The translations under genes and the position numbers were made by a program. Positions 55,024-63,677 of a stretch of 64,000 bases of DNA are shown here, in pieces. A model generated the notes under the pieces. That model was not told the DNA's origin and did no database searches. It saw only the letters and a list, made by a program, of their open reading frames with translations. The stretch lies in contig NZ_CXOM01000003.1 of NCBI RefSeq assembly GCF_001269365.1, positions 124,001 through 188,000 of the forward strand, read 5' to 3'. This DNA is from Limnohabitans sp. Rim11 (GTDB lineage Bacteria > Pseudomonadota > Gammaproteobacteria > Burkholderiales > Burkholderiaceae_C). Every line of letters starts with the position of its first letter. Position 1 is the stretch's first letter.

Positions 55024-56079
55024 ATGCTTTTTCTAGGAATTGAGTCTTCTTGCGATGAAACCGGCGTGGCTTTGGTGCAAACCCAAGCCACAGGCGCCCC
55101 TCGTTTGCTCTCACATGCGCTGTTCAGTCAAATTGACATGCACCAAGCCTATGGTGGTGTGGTGCCTGAATTGGCCAGTCGCGATCACATCAAACGCGTT
55201 ATCCCTTTAACGCGTGAAGTCTTGAAAAATGCCCAAATTGATTTGAACCAAGTAGATGTGGTGGCCTATACGCGCGGCCCAGGCTTGGCGGGCGCTTTGC
55301 TAGTAGGGGCTGGCGTGGGATGTGCCTTGGGGGCAGCTTTGAAAAAACCCGTGTTGGGTGTTCACCATTTGGAAGGCCACTTGCTCTCGCCATTTTTAAG
55401 TGACGACCCACCCGAGTTTCCGTTTGTGGCTTTGCTGGTTTCGGGCGGGCACACCCAACTGATGCGTGTCGAGGCTGTTGGCGCTTACGAAATTTTGGGT
55501 GAGACAGTCGATGATGCCGCTGGCGAGGCCTTTGACAAATCGGCCAAGCTGATGGGGCTGGGCTACCCTGGCGGGCCTGCTTTGTCCAAGTGCGCTGAAG
55601 CAGGTAATCCTCTGGCGTTCAAATTGCCACGACCCTTATTGCACAGTGGTGACCTGGACTTTTCGTTTGCGGGTTTGAAAACTTCGGTGCTGACACAAGC
55701 CAACAAGCTGGGAAACAGTTTGCATGACGTCAACACCACGCACAAAGCAGACTTGGCAGCTTCAACCGAAGCAGCCATTGTTGAGGTGTTGTTGAAGAAG
55801 TCGATGGCGGCGCTCAAATTAACAGGCATGCGCCGCTTGGTGGTAGCGGGGGGCGTTGGCGCCAATCGCTTGCTGCGAAAGCAGCTCAATGAAGCCTGTG
55901 CAAAAGCAGGTGTGCGCGTGCATTATCCAGAGCTTCACTTATGCACCGACAATGGCGCGATGATTGCCATGGCCGCAGCCATGCGCGTTCAAGCGGGGCA
56001 ACAAGCCCCGCTATTCGACTACAGCTTTGACGTGAAGCCACGCTGGCCACTTTCACACATTCTGACGGCCAGTCATTAA
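55024..56079 (+). CDS. tsaD: tRNA N6-threonylcarbamoyladenosine synthase subunit TsaD
   Basis: A 351-residue ASKHA-fold enzyme that transfers threonylcarbamoyl to A37 of ANN-decoding tRNAs, with TsaB and TsaE. The start [19 protein letters not shown] at 55024 matches the family; the extra residues upstream are not conserved. The metal ligands His115 and His119 are in VHHLEGHL, and later [22 protein letters not shown] and [11 protein letters not shown] are conserved. Essential gene. It diverges from ybiB. Confidence 0.97.
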   Translation: MLFLGIESSCDETGVALVQTQATGAPRLLSHALFSQIDMHQAYGGVVPELASRDHIKRVIPLTREVLKNAQIDLNQVDVVAYTRGPGLAGALLVGAGVGCALGAALKKPVLGVHHLEGHLLSPFLSDDPPEFPFVALLVSGGHTQLMRVEAVGAYEILGETVDDAAGEAFDKSAKLMGLGYPGGPALSKCAEAGNPLAFKLPRPLLHSGDLDFSFAGLKTSVLTQANKLGNSLHDVNTTHKADLAASTEAAIVEVLLKKSMAALKLTGMRRLVVAGGVGANRLLRKQLNEACAKAGVRVHYPELHLCTDNGAMIAMAAAMRVQAGQQAPLFDYSFDVKPRWPLSHILTASH

Positions 56080-56099
56080 ATTTTCTTAAGGATATTGTT

Positions 56100-57371
56100 T
56101 TGATCAATACGGTTCGATTCGTGATGCGAAGCTTTGTGTGCTTGGCACTCAGTGCGTGTTTGTTGGCGCATGCCCAGAAGCCGCCTATTCAGTTGGCCAT
56201 GATTGAAGGTATGAGCGGTCCTTTTGCCAACACAGGGGAGGCGGTGCTGCGCAATTTGGTGTGGGCTGTCGAGCGAGTCAATGCGCGGGGTGGTGTAGCT
56301 ACTGCGGACGGAAAAAGGCTGCTGGTACTGAATCGCTATGACAGCAAGGGACAAAACGAAGAGGCCCTGACGTCGCTGCGTGCAGCCATTGATGCAGGTG
56401 CTCAATATGTTTTTCAGGGTAACTCTTCGGCCAACGCGGCTGTGCTGATAGATGCTATTCAAAAGCACAACGAGCGTGAGCCCAATAAACGAGTTTTGTT
56501 TCTCAATTACTCCGCTGTTGACCCTGCACTGACAGAAGAAAAATGCAACTTCTGGCATTTCAGATTTGATGCGCATGCCGACATGCGCATGACCGCTTTG
56601 ATGCAAGTCCTGAAGCAAGACACCAAATTAAAGTCGGTCTATTTGATCGGCCAAGACTACAGTTTTGGTCAGGCTGTTTTGCGTGAAGCCAAACAGCAAT
56701 TGAACAGCTTGCGTCCCGACATCCAAGTGACGGGTGAAGAGTTGCACCCGATGGGACGTGTCAAAGATTTCTTGCCTTATGCCTCCAAAATTAAAGCCTC
56801 GGGTGCACAGGCTGTGATCACGGGCAATTGGGGTAATGATCTGACTTTGTTGGTGAAAGCCGCCAAAGAAGTGGGCTTTGATGGCAAGTTTTATACTTTT
56901 TATGGCAATGCTCTAGGAGCGCCTGCTGCCATGGGCGATGCGGGTGTGGGCAAAGTCTTGGCCGTGGCGGAGTGGATGCCCAATGTGGCCGGTTCAGAAA
57001 GCGTGAAATTTTATCAAACGTTCAAGCAACGCTTTGACAAACCTTCAGAAGACTATGTACATCTCAGAATGCAATTGATGATGGAGGCATTGGTTCAATC
57101 CATCGAAAGAGCAGGAAGTTCAGAGCCCTTGGTCGTTGCTTTGCAACTTGAAAAATCCGAGGTCAGCATGGGTGGGCAGCGCGGCAAAATGCGCGCGCAA
57201 GACCATCAGTTCCAACAACCCTTGGTGGTGGGCATCATGGCCAAGCAGGGCGGGGTAGAGGTGCCCTTTGATGTGGAAGGTTCTGGCTATGGTTTCAAAA
57301 CGGTGAAGCAATTTAAAGCCAATGAAGTCGAGATGCCGAGCAGCTGCAAGATGGTTCGGCCTGCTTCGTAA
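56100..57371 (+). CDS. Orphan branched-chain amino-acid-type ABC substrate-binding protein
   Basis: A 423-residue periplasmic protein (family 6 binding fold). The start is probably the TTG at 56100: an AAGGAT Shine-Dalgarno at 56088-56093 sits 6 bases before it, whereas the ATG at 56124 is about 30 bases away. The signal peptide runs through LACLLAHA-like SACLLAHAQ, with the mature part beginning near KPPIQLAMIEGMSGPFANTGEA. LIGQDYSFGQAVLREAK and VITGNWGNDLTLLVKAA are the fold blocks. No permease or ATPase genes are adjacent, and tsaD is just upstream. A branched-chain amino acid or aromatic/amide ligand is possible. Confidence 0.87.
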   Translation: MINTVRFVMRSFVCLALSACLLAHAQKPPIQLAMIEGMSGPFANTGEAVLRNLVWAVERVNARGGVATADGKRLLVLNRYDSKGQNEEALTSLRAAIDAGAQYVFQGNSSANAAVLIDAIQKHNEREPNKRVLFLNYSAVDPALTEEKCNFWHFRFDAHADMRMTALMQVLKQDTKLKSVYLIGQDYSFGQAVLREAKQQLNSLRPDIQVTGEELHPMGRVKDFLPYASKIKASGAQAVITGNWGNDLTLLVKAAKEVGFDGKFYTFYGNALGAPAAMGDAGVGKVLAVAEWMPNVAGSESVKFYQTFKQRFDKPSEDYVHLRMQLMMEALVQSIERAGSSEPLVVALQLEKSEVSMGGQRGKMRAQDHQFQQPLVVGIMAKQGGVEVPFDVEGSGYGFKTVKQFKANEVEMPSSCKMVRPAS

Positions 57372-57390
57372 TTGGATGCCGTCGCCCATG

Positions 57391-57420
57391 AAAAAAGCCC
57401 AGAGCATCTGGGCTTTTTTT
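57391..57420. terminator. Bidirectional terminator between convergent binding-protein genes
   Basis: AAAAAAGCCCAGA, loop GCA and TCTGGGCTTTTTTT form a stem with A/T tracts on both sides, so it can end the rightward transcript (56100 gene) and the leftward one (57430 gene). Confidence 0.92.
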
Positions 57421-57429
57421 GTAAGTGCG

Positions 57430-58407
57430 TTAAGCGGGTTTGGCCAAGCCTAGTTTGTCGATGATGGTTTTTTCTTTTTGGTAATTGTCGCGCGCAAACT
57501 TGGTGTACTCCTCGGTGTTCATGTAGATCACCGACTGGTCAAATTTTTCGAAAGTGGCCAAAACTTGTGGATCTTCCAAAGTTTTCTTGAAGGCGTCATG
57601 CAACTTTTTAGTCACTGCGGGGTCCATGCCCTTGGGGCCACCAATGCCAAATGGTGAATCTGATACGGTGTCGTAACCCAACTCTGTCAAGGTGGGTACA
57701 TTGGGCCAACGCTTGGTGCGTTTGCTACCGTAAGTTGCCAACAACCGGCAGGTGCCAGCGTCCACATGCGGCGCCCAACCTGTGGCGTCGCTGTGCGACA
57801 TCACGTGGCCACCTAAGACGGAGGCCATGCCATCTGCACTGCCTTTGAAGGGAACGTGCTGCAACTGGATGCCGGCTTTCATTGCAAATTCTTCCACGGC
57901 CAAATGAGGCGTGGTGCCATTACCGGTTGAGCCAAATGTGAATTTACCAGGGTTGGCTTTGGCATAGTCCACCAAGTCTTTGATGGATTTAATGGGTGAG
58001 TCAGAGCGCACCACAATGCCAAAGGTGTAGCCCGTAAGGCACGCAATGAATGTGAAGTCTTGCAGAGGGTTGAATTGCATCTTCTGCATGTGTGGCAAAC
58101 GCAAAATGCCAATGGTCAATTGCGACAAGGTATAGCCATCTGGTTTGGCATTGACCAATTCATTGGGGCCTAACATGCCGCTGGCGCCGGCTTTGTTTTC
58201 AATGACCACGGGGCTGCCCAAAATGCGAGTGGCACTTTCGGCCAAAGCACGCATCACACCATCGGTGGAGCCACCCGCTGGCCAAGGGCAAATGAGCTTG
58301 ATCGGTTTGGAGGGAAATGCGCCTTGTGCCATGGCTGGCATGGCAATGCTGACTGCGCCTGCCAGGCCTGCTTGCAGGACGTCGCGTCGGTTGAGTTCAA
58401 TTGTCAT
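57430..58407 (-). CDS. Bug-family (TctC-type) tripartite tricarboxylate transporter binding protein, Tat-like signal
   Basis: A 325-residue periplasmic binding protein. The start at 58407 gives MTIELNRRDVLQAGLAGA, a signal sequence with twin arginines, followed by AMPAMAQG. The mature protein begins FPSKPIKLICPWPAGGSTDGV and has VVIENKAGASGMLG, the marks of the Bug fold. No TctA or TctB genes are near. Bug proteins bind carboxylates or aromatic acids and are greatly expanded in Burkholderiales, often as orphans. The next upstream gene is a paralogue, 31 bases away. Confidence 0.88.
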   Translation of the reverse strand: MTIELNRRDVLQAGLAGAVSIAMPAMAQGAFPSKPIKLICPWPAGGSTDGVMRALAESATRILGSPVVIENKAGASGMLGPNELVNAKPDGYTLSQLTIGILRLPHMQKMQFNPLQDFTFIACLTGYTFGIVVRSDSPIKSIKDLVDYAKANPGKFTFGSTGNGTTPHLAVEEFAMKAGIQLQHVPFKGSADGMASVLGGHVMSHSDATGWAPHVDAGTCRLLATYGSKRTKRWPNVPTLTELGYDTVSDSPFGIGGPKGMDPAVTKKLHDAFKKTLEDPQVLATFEKFDQSVIYMNTEEYTKFARDNYQKEKTIIDKLGLAKPA

Positions 58408-58438
58408 AAATAAATCCAATGAAGGCAGGTTGAAAAAA

Positions 58439-59455
58439 TTATTCGGCTTTGGCGCCAGAATCTTTGACCACTTTGGCCCATTTCACAATTTCGCTGGCTT
58501 GGTATTTGCCCAGTTCTTCTGAGGAAGACAAAACGGGATCCAAACCCAATGTCTTCAAACGCTCGGCCACTTCTGGCAATTTGAAAACGCGCAAGGCTTC
58601 TGCATTGAGTCTGTCGATGACCGCTTTGGGCGTGTTGGCAGGTGCAAACATGGCAAACCAAGTGGTGGCCTCAAAGCCAGGCAAAGATTCAGCCACTGTT
58701 GGGATATCGGGTGCTGCAGGTGAACGCTTGGCGGTCGTTTGCGCAATGGCTCTGATCTTGCCTTCTTTGGCCATGGGCAGTGCAGAGGGCATGTTGTCAA
58801 AGACCAATTGAATGCTGCCGCCAATCAGGTCGGGAATGAAAAACTGTCGACCTTTGTAGGGGACGTGCGTCATGCTGGTGCCTGTCATCGACTTGAACAA
58901 TTCACCAGACATGTGGACAGAGGTGCCAATGCCAGGAGAGCCAAATGACAATTTGTTGGGGTTGGCTTTCATGTAGGCAATGAGTTCTGGCACCGTTTTG
59001 ACGGGCAAGTCATTGTTAACTACGAGTAAATTGGGTGCAGATGCAATCAACGAGATAGGCGTGAAGTTCTTCACCATGTCATAGGGCATTTTTTCGTAAA
59101 GTGCGCCATTGATGGAGTGCGTCCCTACCGTGCCCATGACCAAGGTGTAGCCGTCGCCAGCAGATTTGGCCACGATGTCACTGCCAATGTTGCCACCAGC
59201 GCCTGGTTTGTTGTCAATCACAATCGGTTGACCCAACTGGGCTTTTTCGCTGAACAAGCGAGCCAAGATGTCTGGGGCTCCGCCTGTGGGAAATGTCACG
59301 ACCAAGCGGATGGGTTTGTTGGGATAAGCGGCCTGCGCCATGGCAGCGTTGCTGGCCATCAAGCCCATGCCAAGGCTGCTCACCAAGCCGAGGGTGCCAA
59401 GAATGCTTAAACCAAAGCGACGATTGGCATTGGCTGAGTGTTTCGTGAACTTCAA
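58439..59455 (-). CDS. Bug-family (TctC-type) binding protein, second copy
   Basis: A 338-residue paralogue of the neighbouring Bug protein. It has a Sec-type signal peptide (hydrophobic 14-35, cut after AMAQA) and the mature start YPNKPIRLVVTFPTGGAPDILARL (in parts), with PIVIDNKPGAGGNIG in the ligand-binding loop. The sequences of the two are clearly distinct, so they are old duplicates or separately acquired. First gene of the two-gene run. Confidence 0.9.
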   Translation of the reverse strand: MKFTKHSANANRRFGLSILGTLGLVSSLGMGLMASNAAMAQAAYPNKPIRLVVTFPTGGAPDILARLFSEKAQLGQPIVIDNKPGAGGNIGSDIVAKSAGDGYTLVMGTVGTHSINGALYEKMPYDMVKNFTPISLIASAPNLLVVNNDLPVKTVPELIAYMKANPNKLSFGSPGIGTSVHMSGELFKSMTGTSMTHVPYKGRQFFIPDLIGGSIQLVFDNMPSALPMAKEGKIRAIAQTTAKRSPAAPDIPTVAESLPGFEATTWFAMFAPANTPKAVIDRLNAEALRVFKLPEVAERLKTLGLDPVLSSSEELGKYQASEIVKWAKVVKDSGAKAE

Positions 59456-59557
59456 AATAGTCTCCTCTGTGTTGCGATCAAGGCAGACTTTAGAGGGGAG
59501 CTTTGGGAAAGGGGAGGGTGAAAACCCCCGATTTAGCGCATAACTGGCGCTTAGGTG

Positions 59558-59977
59558 TCAGGGCGTGTCCAAAGATGCGCTCCAGCGATCGTTCCAACCC
59601 GTTTGTTTGGCTTTTTCTAATTCGCGTCGATTCCTTTTTGTAGGTCTGCCTTGTTCAATGCTGAGCGCTGGCTCTCTGGCCAATCGCCGCTGAATGGTCA
59701 CTTTTTCGCGCAGAGCCAGACTTTCTGAGGTTTCTTCATAGAGTTGTTGCGCCACCGGTGCAGGGCCGCGCTGATCGCTCAAAGCCAAGATGTTGATGGT
59801 CCGAGTCACATCGCCTTGTCGAAGCTTGACCGTATCGCCCACTTTGACCTCGCGTGAGGCTTTTGCTGTTTGATCGTTGACCTCGACCCGACCTTTGCCA
59901 ATGTCATCGGTGGCCAAGGATCTGGTTTTGTAAAAACGCGCAGCCCAAAGCCATTTGTCGATTCTGATTTTGTCCAT
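59558..59977 (-). CDS. S4-domain RNA-binding protein, Hsp15/HslR-like
   Basis: A 139-residue basic protein. The S4 domain is at the N-terminus (MDKIRIDKWLWAARFYKTR), which is the usual start of the Hsp15 family that rescues stalled 50S subunits carrying peptidyl-tRNA. The C-terminal third has RNRRELEKAKQ and is rich in Lys/Arg. It is a single gene between the Bug pair and rpsO, transcribed away from rpsO. Confidence 0.9.
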   Translation of the reverse strand: MDKIRIDKWLWAARFYKTRSLATDDIGKGRVEVNDQTAKASREVKVGDTVKLRQGDVTRTINILALSDQRGPAPVAQQLYEETSESLALREKVTIQRRLAREPALSIEQGRPTKRNRRELEKAKQTGWNDRWSASLDTP

Positions 59978-60067
59978 AAGGCCTGATTTTGGGTGAATTT
60001 CTTCAAATTGGGTTCGAATTAGGGCCAGGTTGGGCTGTATTTTTACCCAGTTTCCGTGCTTTGGGGC

Positions 60068-60096
60068 TTCATTTTGGCCTCGTCTATGGTTATAAT
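60068..60096 (+). promoter_or_regulatory. Probable rpsO promoter
   Basis: TATAAT at 60091-60096 with TTCATT at 60068-60073, spaced 17 bases, gives a sigma-70-type promoter with a good -10 and moderate -35. The leader is then about 140 bases, long enough for S15 autoregulation; I cannot prove a pseudoknot. Confidence 0.6.
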
Positions 60097-60241
60097 CCCG
60101 AGGCTTTGTCAGGCGGTTCGCCCTCTGTCAAGGATCGCACGCAGCAGTTGATTCCAAACCGCTTGCGCAAGTTATAAACCTCGACTTATCTTTTTTGGCG
60201 GTTTTCTGCCATCAGCGAGTGTCGAAAAACAAGGAAGAAAA

Positions 60242-60508
60242 ATGATTGCATCTTCAATCAAAGCAGAAGTCGTTAAGGCCAATGCCCGCGCTGCCAATGA
60301 CACTGGTAGCCCCGAAGTCCAAGTGGCTTTGCTCACAGCTCGTATCAACGAGTTGACACCTCACTTCAAAACACACGCCAAAGACCACCATGGTCGCCGC
60401 GGTTTGTTGCGCATGGTGAGCCGCCGTCGTAAATTGTTGGACTACTTGAAGTCCAAAGACGCTGACCGCTACGTTGCTCTGATCGCCAAACTTGGCCTGC
60501 GCAAATAA
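60242..60508 (+). CDS. rpsO: 30S ribosomal protein S15
   Basis: An 88-residue primary 16S rRNA-binding protein (the usual length is 88-89). The S15 signature is [17 protein letters not shown] with [22 protein letters not shown] (in parts) following. The start codon has an AAGGAAG Shine-Dalgarno nearby. Followed by a terminator/hairpin and pnp, the conserved rpsO-pnp order. Confidence 0.98.
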   Translation: MIASSIKAEVVKANARAANDTGSPEVQVALLTARINELTPHFKTHAKDHHGRRGLLRMVSRRRKLLDYLKSKDADRYVALIAKLGLRK

Positions 60509-60525
60509 GCGTATCGAAAGATGAC

Positions 60526-60567
60526 AAGCGCCTGAGTTAGCCCGCTAGCTCAGGCGCTTTCTACTTT
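60526..60567 (+). terminator. Hairpin/terminator between rpsO and pnp
   Basis: AAGCGCCTGAG and CTCAGGCGCTT pair across a short interior containing TAGC/GCTA, followed by TTCTACTTT. It is likely a leaky Rho-independent terminator or the processing site for the rpsO-pnp transcript. Confidence 0.75.
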
Positions 60568-60610
60568 AAGTTTTCTAAAAAGACGTTTTCAGACCGAACC
60601 CGCGCTGTGT

Positions 60611-60656
60611 CATTCCATCAATCATCTGTGTTTTAAGGCAGATCATTCATGGAATG
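60611..60656 (+). promoter_or_regulatory. Long pnp leader hairpin (candidate RNase III/PNPase autoregulation site)
   Basis: CATTCCATCAATCATCTG (60611-60628) and CAGATCATTCATGGAATG (60639-60656) form an 18-bp stem with two mismatches and a 10-base loop. It sits about 80 bases before the pnp start, the position of the RNase III-cleaved leader stem in E. coli pnp. A weaker outer pairing extends it on both sides. Confidence 0.75.
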
Positions 60657-60690
60657 GCATCGAGTTCAGACTGCAAATATCTAGGCTTTT

Positions 60691-60710
60691 CAGTGCAGCC
60701 GTTTGCACTG
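60691..60710 (+). promoter_or_regulatory. Second pnp leader hairpin next to the ribosome-binding site
   Basis: CAGTGCA, loop GCCGTT and TGCACTG give a perfect 7-bp stem. It ends 9 bases before the GGAG Shine-Dalgarno (60720-60723) of pnp, so its folding could affect initiation. Confidence 0.6.
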
Positions 60711-60732
60711 TGATTTTCTGGAGTTATTGAAC

Positions 60733-62850
60733 ATGTCCATTTTTAACAAAGTGACAAAAACTTTCCAATGGGGCCAACACAAGGTCATCATGGAAACCGG
60801 CGAAATTGCACGCCAAGCTTCCGGCGCTGTGCTGGTCAACATCGAAGACACCGTGGTTCTGGCCACAGTGGTTGCTTCTAAAAATTCCAAAGCTGGTCAA
60901 GACTTTTTCCCCTTGACCGTGGACTACATTGAGAAAGCTTACGCAGCAGGCAAGATTCCTGGCAGCTTCTTCAAGCGTGAAGCCAAGCCTAGCGAGTTGG
61001 AAACCCTCACCAGCCGTTTGATCGACCGTCCTATTCGCCCTCTGTTCCCAGAAGGCTTCTACAACGATGTGCACGTTGTGGTGCACACCGTTTCTTTGAA
61101 CCCTGAAGTCGATGCCGACATCGCAGCTTTGATCGCGGTGAGCGCTGCATTGTCTATTTCTGGCGTGCCTTTCAATGGCCCTATCGGCGCTGCGCGCGTG
61201 GGTTATATCAACGGCGAATACGTGTTGAACCCTGGTCAAACACAACGCAAAGACAGCCAGATGGACTTGGTCGTTGCCGGTACAGAAGCTGCTGTGTTGA
61301 TGGTGGAATCTGAAGCACAACAATTGTCTGAAGAGATCATGTTGGGCGCTGTGGTGTTTGGCCACGAGCAAGGCAATATTGCGATCAACGCCATTCACGA
61401 ATTGGTGCGCGACGCTGGCAAACCCGCTTGGGATTGGACTGCGCCCGCCAAGGACGAAGACCTGATTGCCAAGGTGAAAGCACAAGCCGAAGAAAAACTC
61501 CGCGCTGCTTACCAAATCCGTAACAAACAAAGCCGCACACAAGCTTGCCGCGAAACATACGCTGCCACCATGGCAGGCCTCAAGGCTGACGGCGTTGAAT
61601 TTGACAGCGTCAAAGTTGAAGGCATGTTGTTTGACATCGAAGCCAACATTGTTCGCAGCCAAATCTTGGCAGGCGAGCCACGCATCGACGGTCGCGACAC
61701 ACGCACAGTTCGCCCTATCGAAATTCGCAACTCTGTGTTGCCACGCACACACGGTTCTACCTTGTTCACACGCGGCGAAACACAAGCTTTGGTGATTGCC
61801 ACTTTGGGTACAGAGCGCGATGCACAACGCATTGACGCCTTGGCCGGTGAGTACGAAGACCGCTTCATGTTGCACTACAACATGCCTCCCTTTGCCACTG
61901 GCGAAGTGGGCCGCATGGGCTCTACAAAGCGTCGTGAAATTGGTCACGGCCGTTTGGCCAAGCGTGCTTTGGCCGCTGTGTTGCCTTCCAAAGAAGAATT
62001 CCCTTACACCATGCGTGTGGTCTCTGAAATTACAGAGTCCAATGGTTCTTCTTCCATGGCTTCTGTGTGCGGTGGCTGCTTGTCCTTGATGGACGCTGGC
62101 GTGCCCATGAAAGCACACGTGGCAGGTATTGCCATGGGCCTCATCAAAGATGCCAACCGCTTTGCCGTGTTGACCGACATCTTGGGCGATGAAGATCATT
62201 TGGGTGACATGGACTTTAAAGTGGCCGGCACCACCAATGGTGTGACTGCCTTGCAGATGGACATCAAAATCCAAGGCATTACCAAAGAGATCATGCAAGT
62301 GGCATTGGCGCAAGCCAAAGAAGCGCGCATGCACATCTTGGGCAAAATGCAAGACGCCATGAGCGAAGCCAAAACCGAAGTGTCCAACTTCGCACCGAAG
62401 CTGTTCACCATGAAGATCAATCCCGAGAAAATTCGCGATGTGATCGGTAAAGGCGGCGCCACCATCCGCGCGTTGACCGAAGAAACAGGCACTCAGATCA
62501 ACATCAATGAAGATGGCACGATCACCATCGCTGCGGCCGATGGCGCCAAGGCTGACGAAGCCAAGCGTCGCATCGAGCAGATCACTGCCGAAGTTGAAAT
62601 TGGCAAAGTCTACGAAGGCCCTGTCACCAAGTTGTTGGACTTCGGTGCGTTGATCAACTTGTTGCCAGGCAAAGATGGCTTGTTGCACATCAGCCAAATT
62701 GCCCACGAGCGCGTTGAAAAAGTGTCTGACTATTTGCAAGAAGGTCAGATCGTCAAAGTCAAAGTGCTCGAGACCGACGAAAAAGGTCGCGTGAAATTGT
62801 CGATGAAGGCTTTGATCGAGCGCCCAGCTGCGCCTTCACAGTCTGAGTAA
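60733..62850 (+). CDS. pnp: Polynucleotide phosphorylase
   Basis: A 705-residue phosphorolytic 3'-5' exoribonuclease. The start is the ATG at 60733 ([18 protein letters not shown]), with GGAG at 60720-60723. Two RNase PH-type domains are separated by a helical linker (about 235-320); the second has [13 protein letters not shown] and [14 protein letters not shown], and catalytic [15 protein letters not shown]. The C-terminal KH ([21 protein letters not shown] region, about 555-615) and S1 (about 620-695) domains bind RNA. The hairpins upstream suggest autoregulation. tpiA follows 28 bases later. Confidence 0.98.
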   Translation: MSIFNKVTKTFQWGQHKVIMETGEIARQASGAVLVNIEDTVVLATVVASKNSKAGQDFFPLTVDYIEKAYAAGKIPGSFFKREAKPSELETLTSRLIDRPIRPLFPEGFYNDVHVVVHTVSLNPEVDADIAALIAVSAALSISGVPFNGPIGAARVGYINGEYVLNPGQTQRKDSQMDLVVAGTEAAVLMVESEAQQLSEEIMLGAVVFGHEQGNIAINAIHELVRDAGKPAWDWTAPAKDEDLIAKVKAQAEEKLRAAYQIRNKQSRTQACRETYAATMAGLKADGVEFDSVKVEGMLFDIEANIVRSQILAGEPRIDGRDTRTVRPIEIRNSVLPRTHGSTLFTRGETQALVIATLGTERDAQRIDALAGEYEDRFMLHYNMPPFATGEVGRMGSTKRREIGHGRLAKRALAAVLPSKEEFPYTMRVVSEITESNGSSSMASVCGGCLSLMDAGVPMKAHVAGIAMGLIKDANRFAVLTDILGDEDHLGDMDFKVAGTTNGVTALQMDIKIQGITKEIMQVALAQAKEARMHILGKMQDAMSEAKTEVSNFAPKLFTMKINPEKIRDVIGKGGATIRALTEETGTQININEDGTITIAAADGAKADEAKRRIEQITAEVEIGKVYEGPVTKLLDFGALINLLPGKDGLLHISQIAHERVEKVSDYLQEGQIVKVKVLETDEKGRVKLSMKALIERPAAPSQSE

Positions 62851-62878
62851 TTGATGGCCTGAGTTTGAAGGATTGACC

Positions 62879-63634
62879 ATGAAACAAAAGCTCATTGCAG
62901 GTAACTGGAAGATGAATGGCAGTTTGGCTGCCAACGCTTCTTTGTTGCAAGCAGTGCTCGACGGCAGCAAAGGCATGAACTGCCAAGCTGCTGTGTGCGT
63001 CCCTGCGGCCTACTTGGCACAGGTGCAGGCTATTCTTTCGGGTCAATCACTCATCGCCTTGGGTTCTCAAGATGTGTCGGCGCAAGAGGTGGGTGCCTAT
63101 ACCGGCGAAATCTCTGCCGGCATGCTCAAAGATTTCGCGGTGCGGTATGCCATCGTGGGACATTCAGAGCGTCGCCAATACCATGCAGAAACCGATGCCA
63201 CGGTAGCTCTCAAGGCGCAACGCGCTTTGTCGGCTGGCATCACGCCTATCGTGTGTGTAGGCGAAACTTTGGCCGATCGCGAAGCGGGCAAGACCGAAGA
63301 AGTGGTGAAGCGCCAGTTGGCCGCTGTCATTCACACCAACGGCCATTGCATCAGCGAAATTGTGGTGGCGTACGAGCCCGTGTGGGCCATCGGTACAGGC
63401 CGAACTGCATCGCCCGAACAGGCGCAAGAAGTTCACGCGGTTTTGCGTGCACAACTGAAAGCGGCTACCTCGCATTCAGACCGTATTTCTATTTTGTATG
63501 GTGGCAGCATGAATGCCGCCAATGCCGCTCAGTTGCTGGCACAACCCGACATTGATGGTGGCTTGATTGGCGGCGCAGCCCTCAAGGCACCCGACTTTTT
63601 GGCCATCATGGCCGCTGGTTCTGCAGCCGCATAA
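62879..63634 (+). CDS. tpiA: Triosephosphate isomerase
   Basis: A 251-residue glycolytic enzyme interconverting dihydroxyacetone phosphate and glyceraldehyde-3-phosphate. The start ATG is at 62879 ([15 protein letters not shown]). Catalytic residues are Lys in GNWKMNG, His in VGHSERR and Glu in [15 protein letters not shown]; the phosphate loop is [13 protein letters not shown]-barrel length is as expected. It lies between pnp and secG, a common beta-proteobacterial order. Confidence 0.97.
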   Translation: MKQKLIAGNWKMNGSLAANASLLQAVLDGSKGMNCQAAVCVPAAYLAQVQAILSGQSLIALGSQDVSAQEVGAYTGEISAGMLKDFAVRYAIVGHSERRQYHAETDATVALKAQRALSAGITPIVCVGETLADREAGKTEEVVKRQLAAVIHTNGHCISEIVVAYEPVWAIGTGRTASPEQAQEVHAVLRAQLKAATSHSDRISILYGGSMNAANAAQLLAQPDIDGGLIGGAALKAPDFLAIMAAGSAAA

Positions 63635-63677
63635 AACGGCAGAACTTTAGACATTAGATATTGAACAGGAGCGAAAC

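Noticed and set aside
60724-62739. Open frame of 671 codons on the minus strand, opposite pnp
   Set aside because: It mirrors the pnp gene, has no ribosome-binding site, and its protein is histidine/cysteine-rich without any family pattern. pnp shows clear motifs in the other strand.
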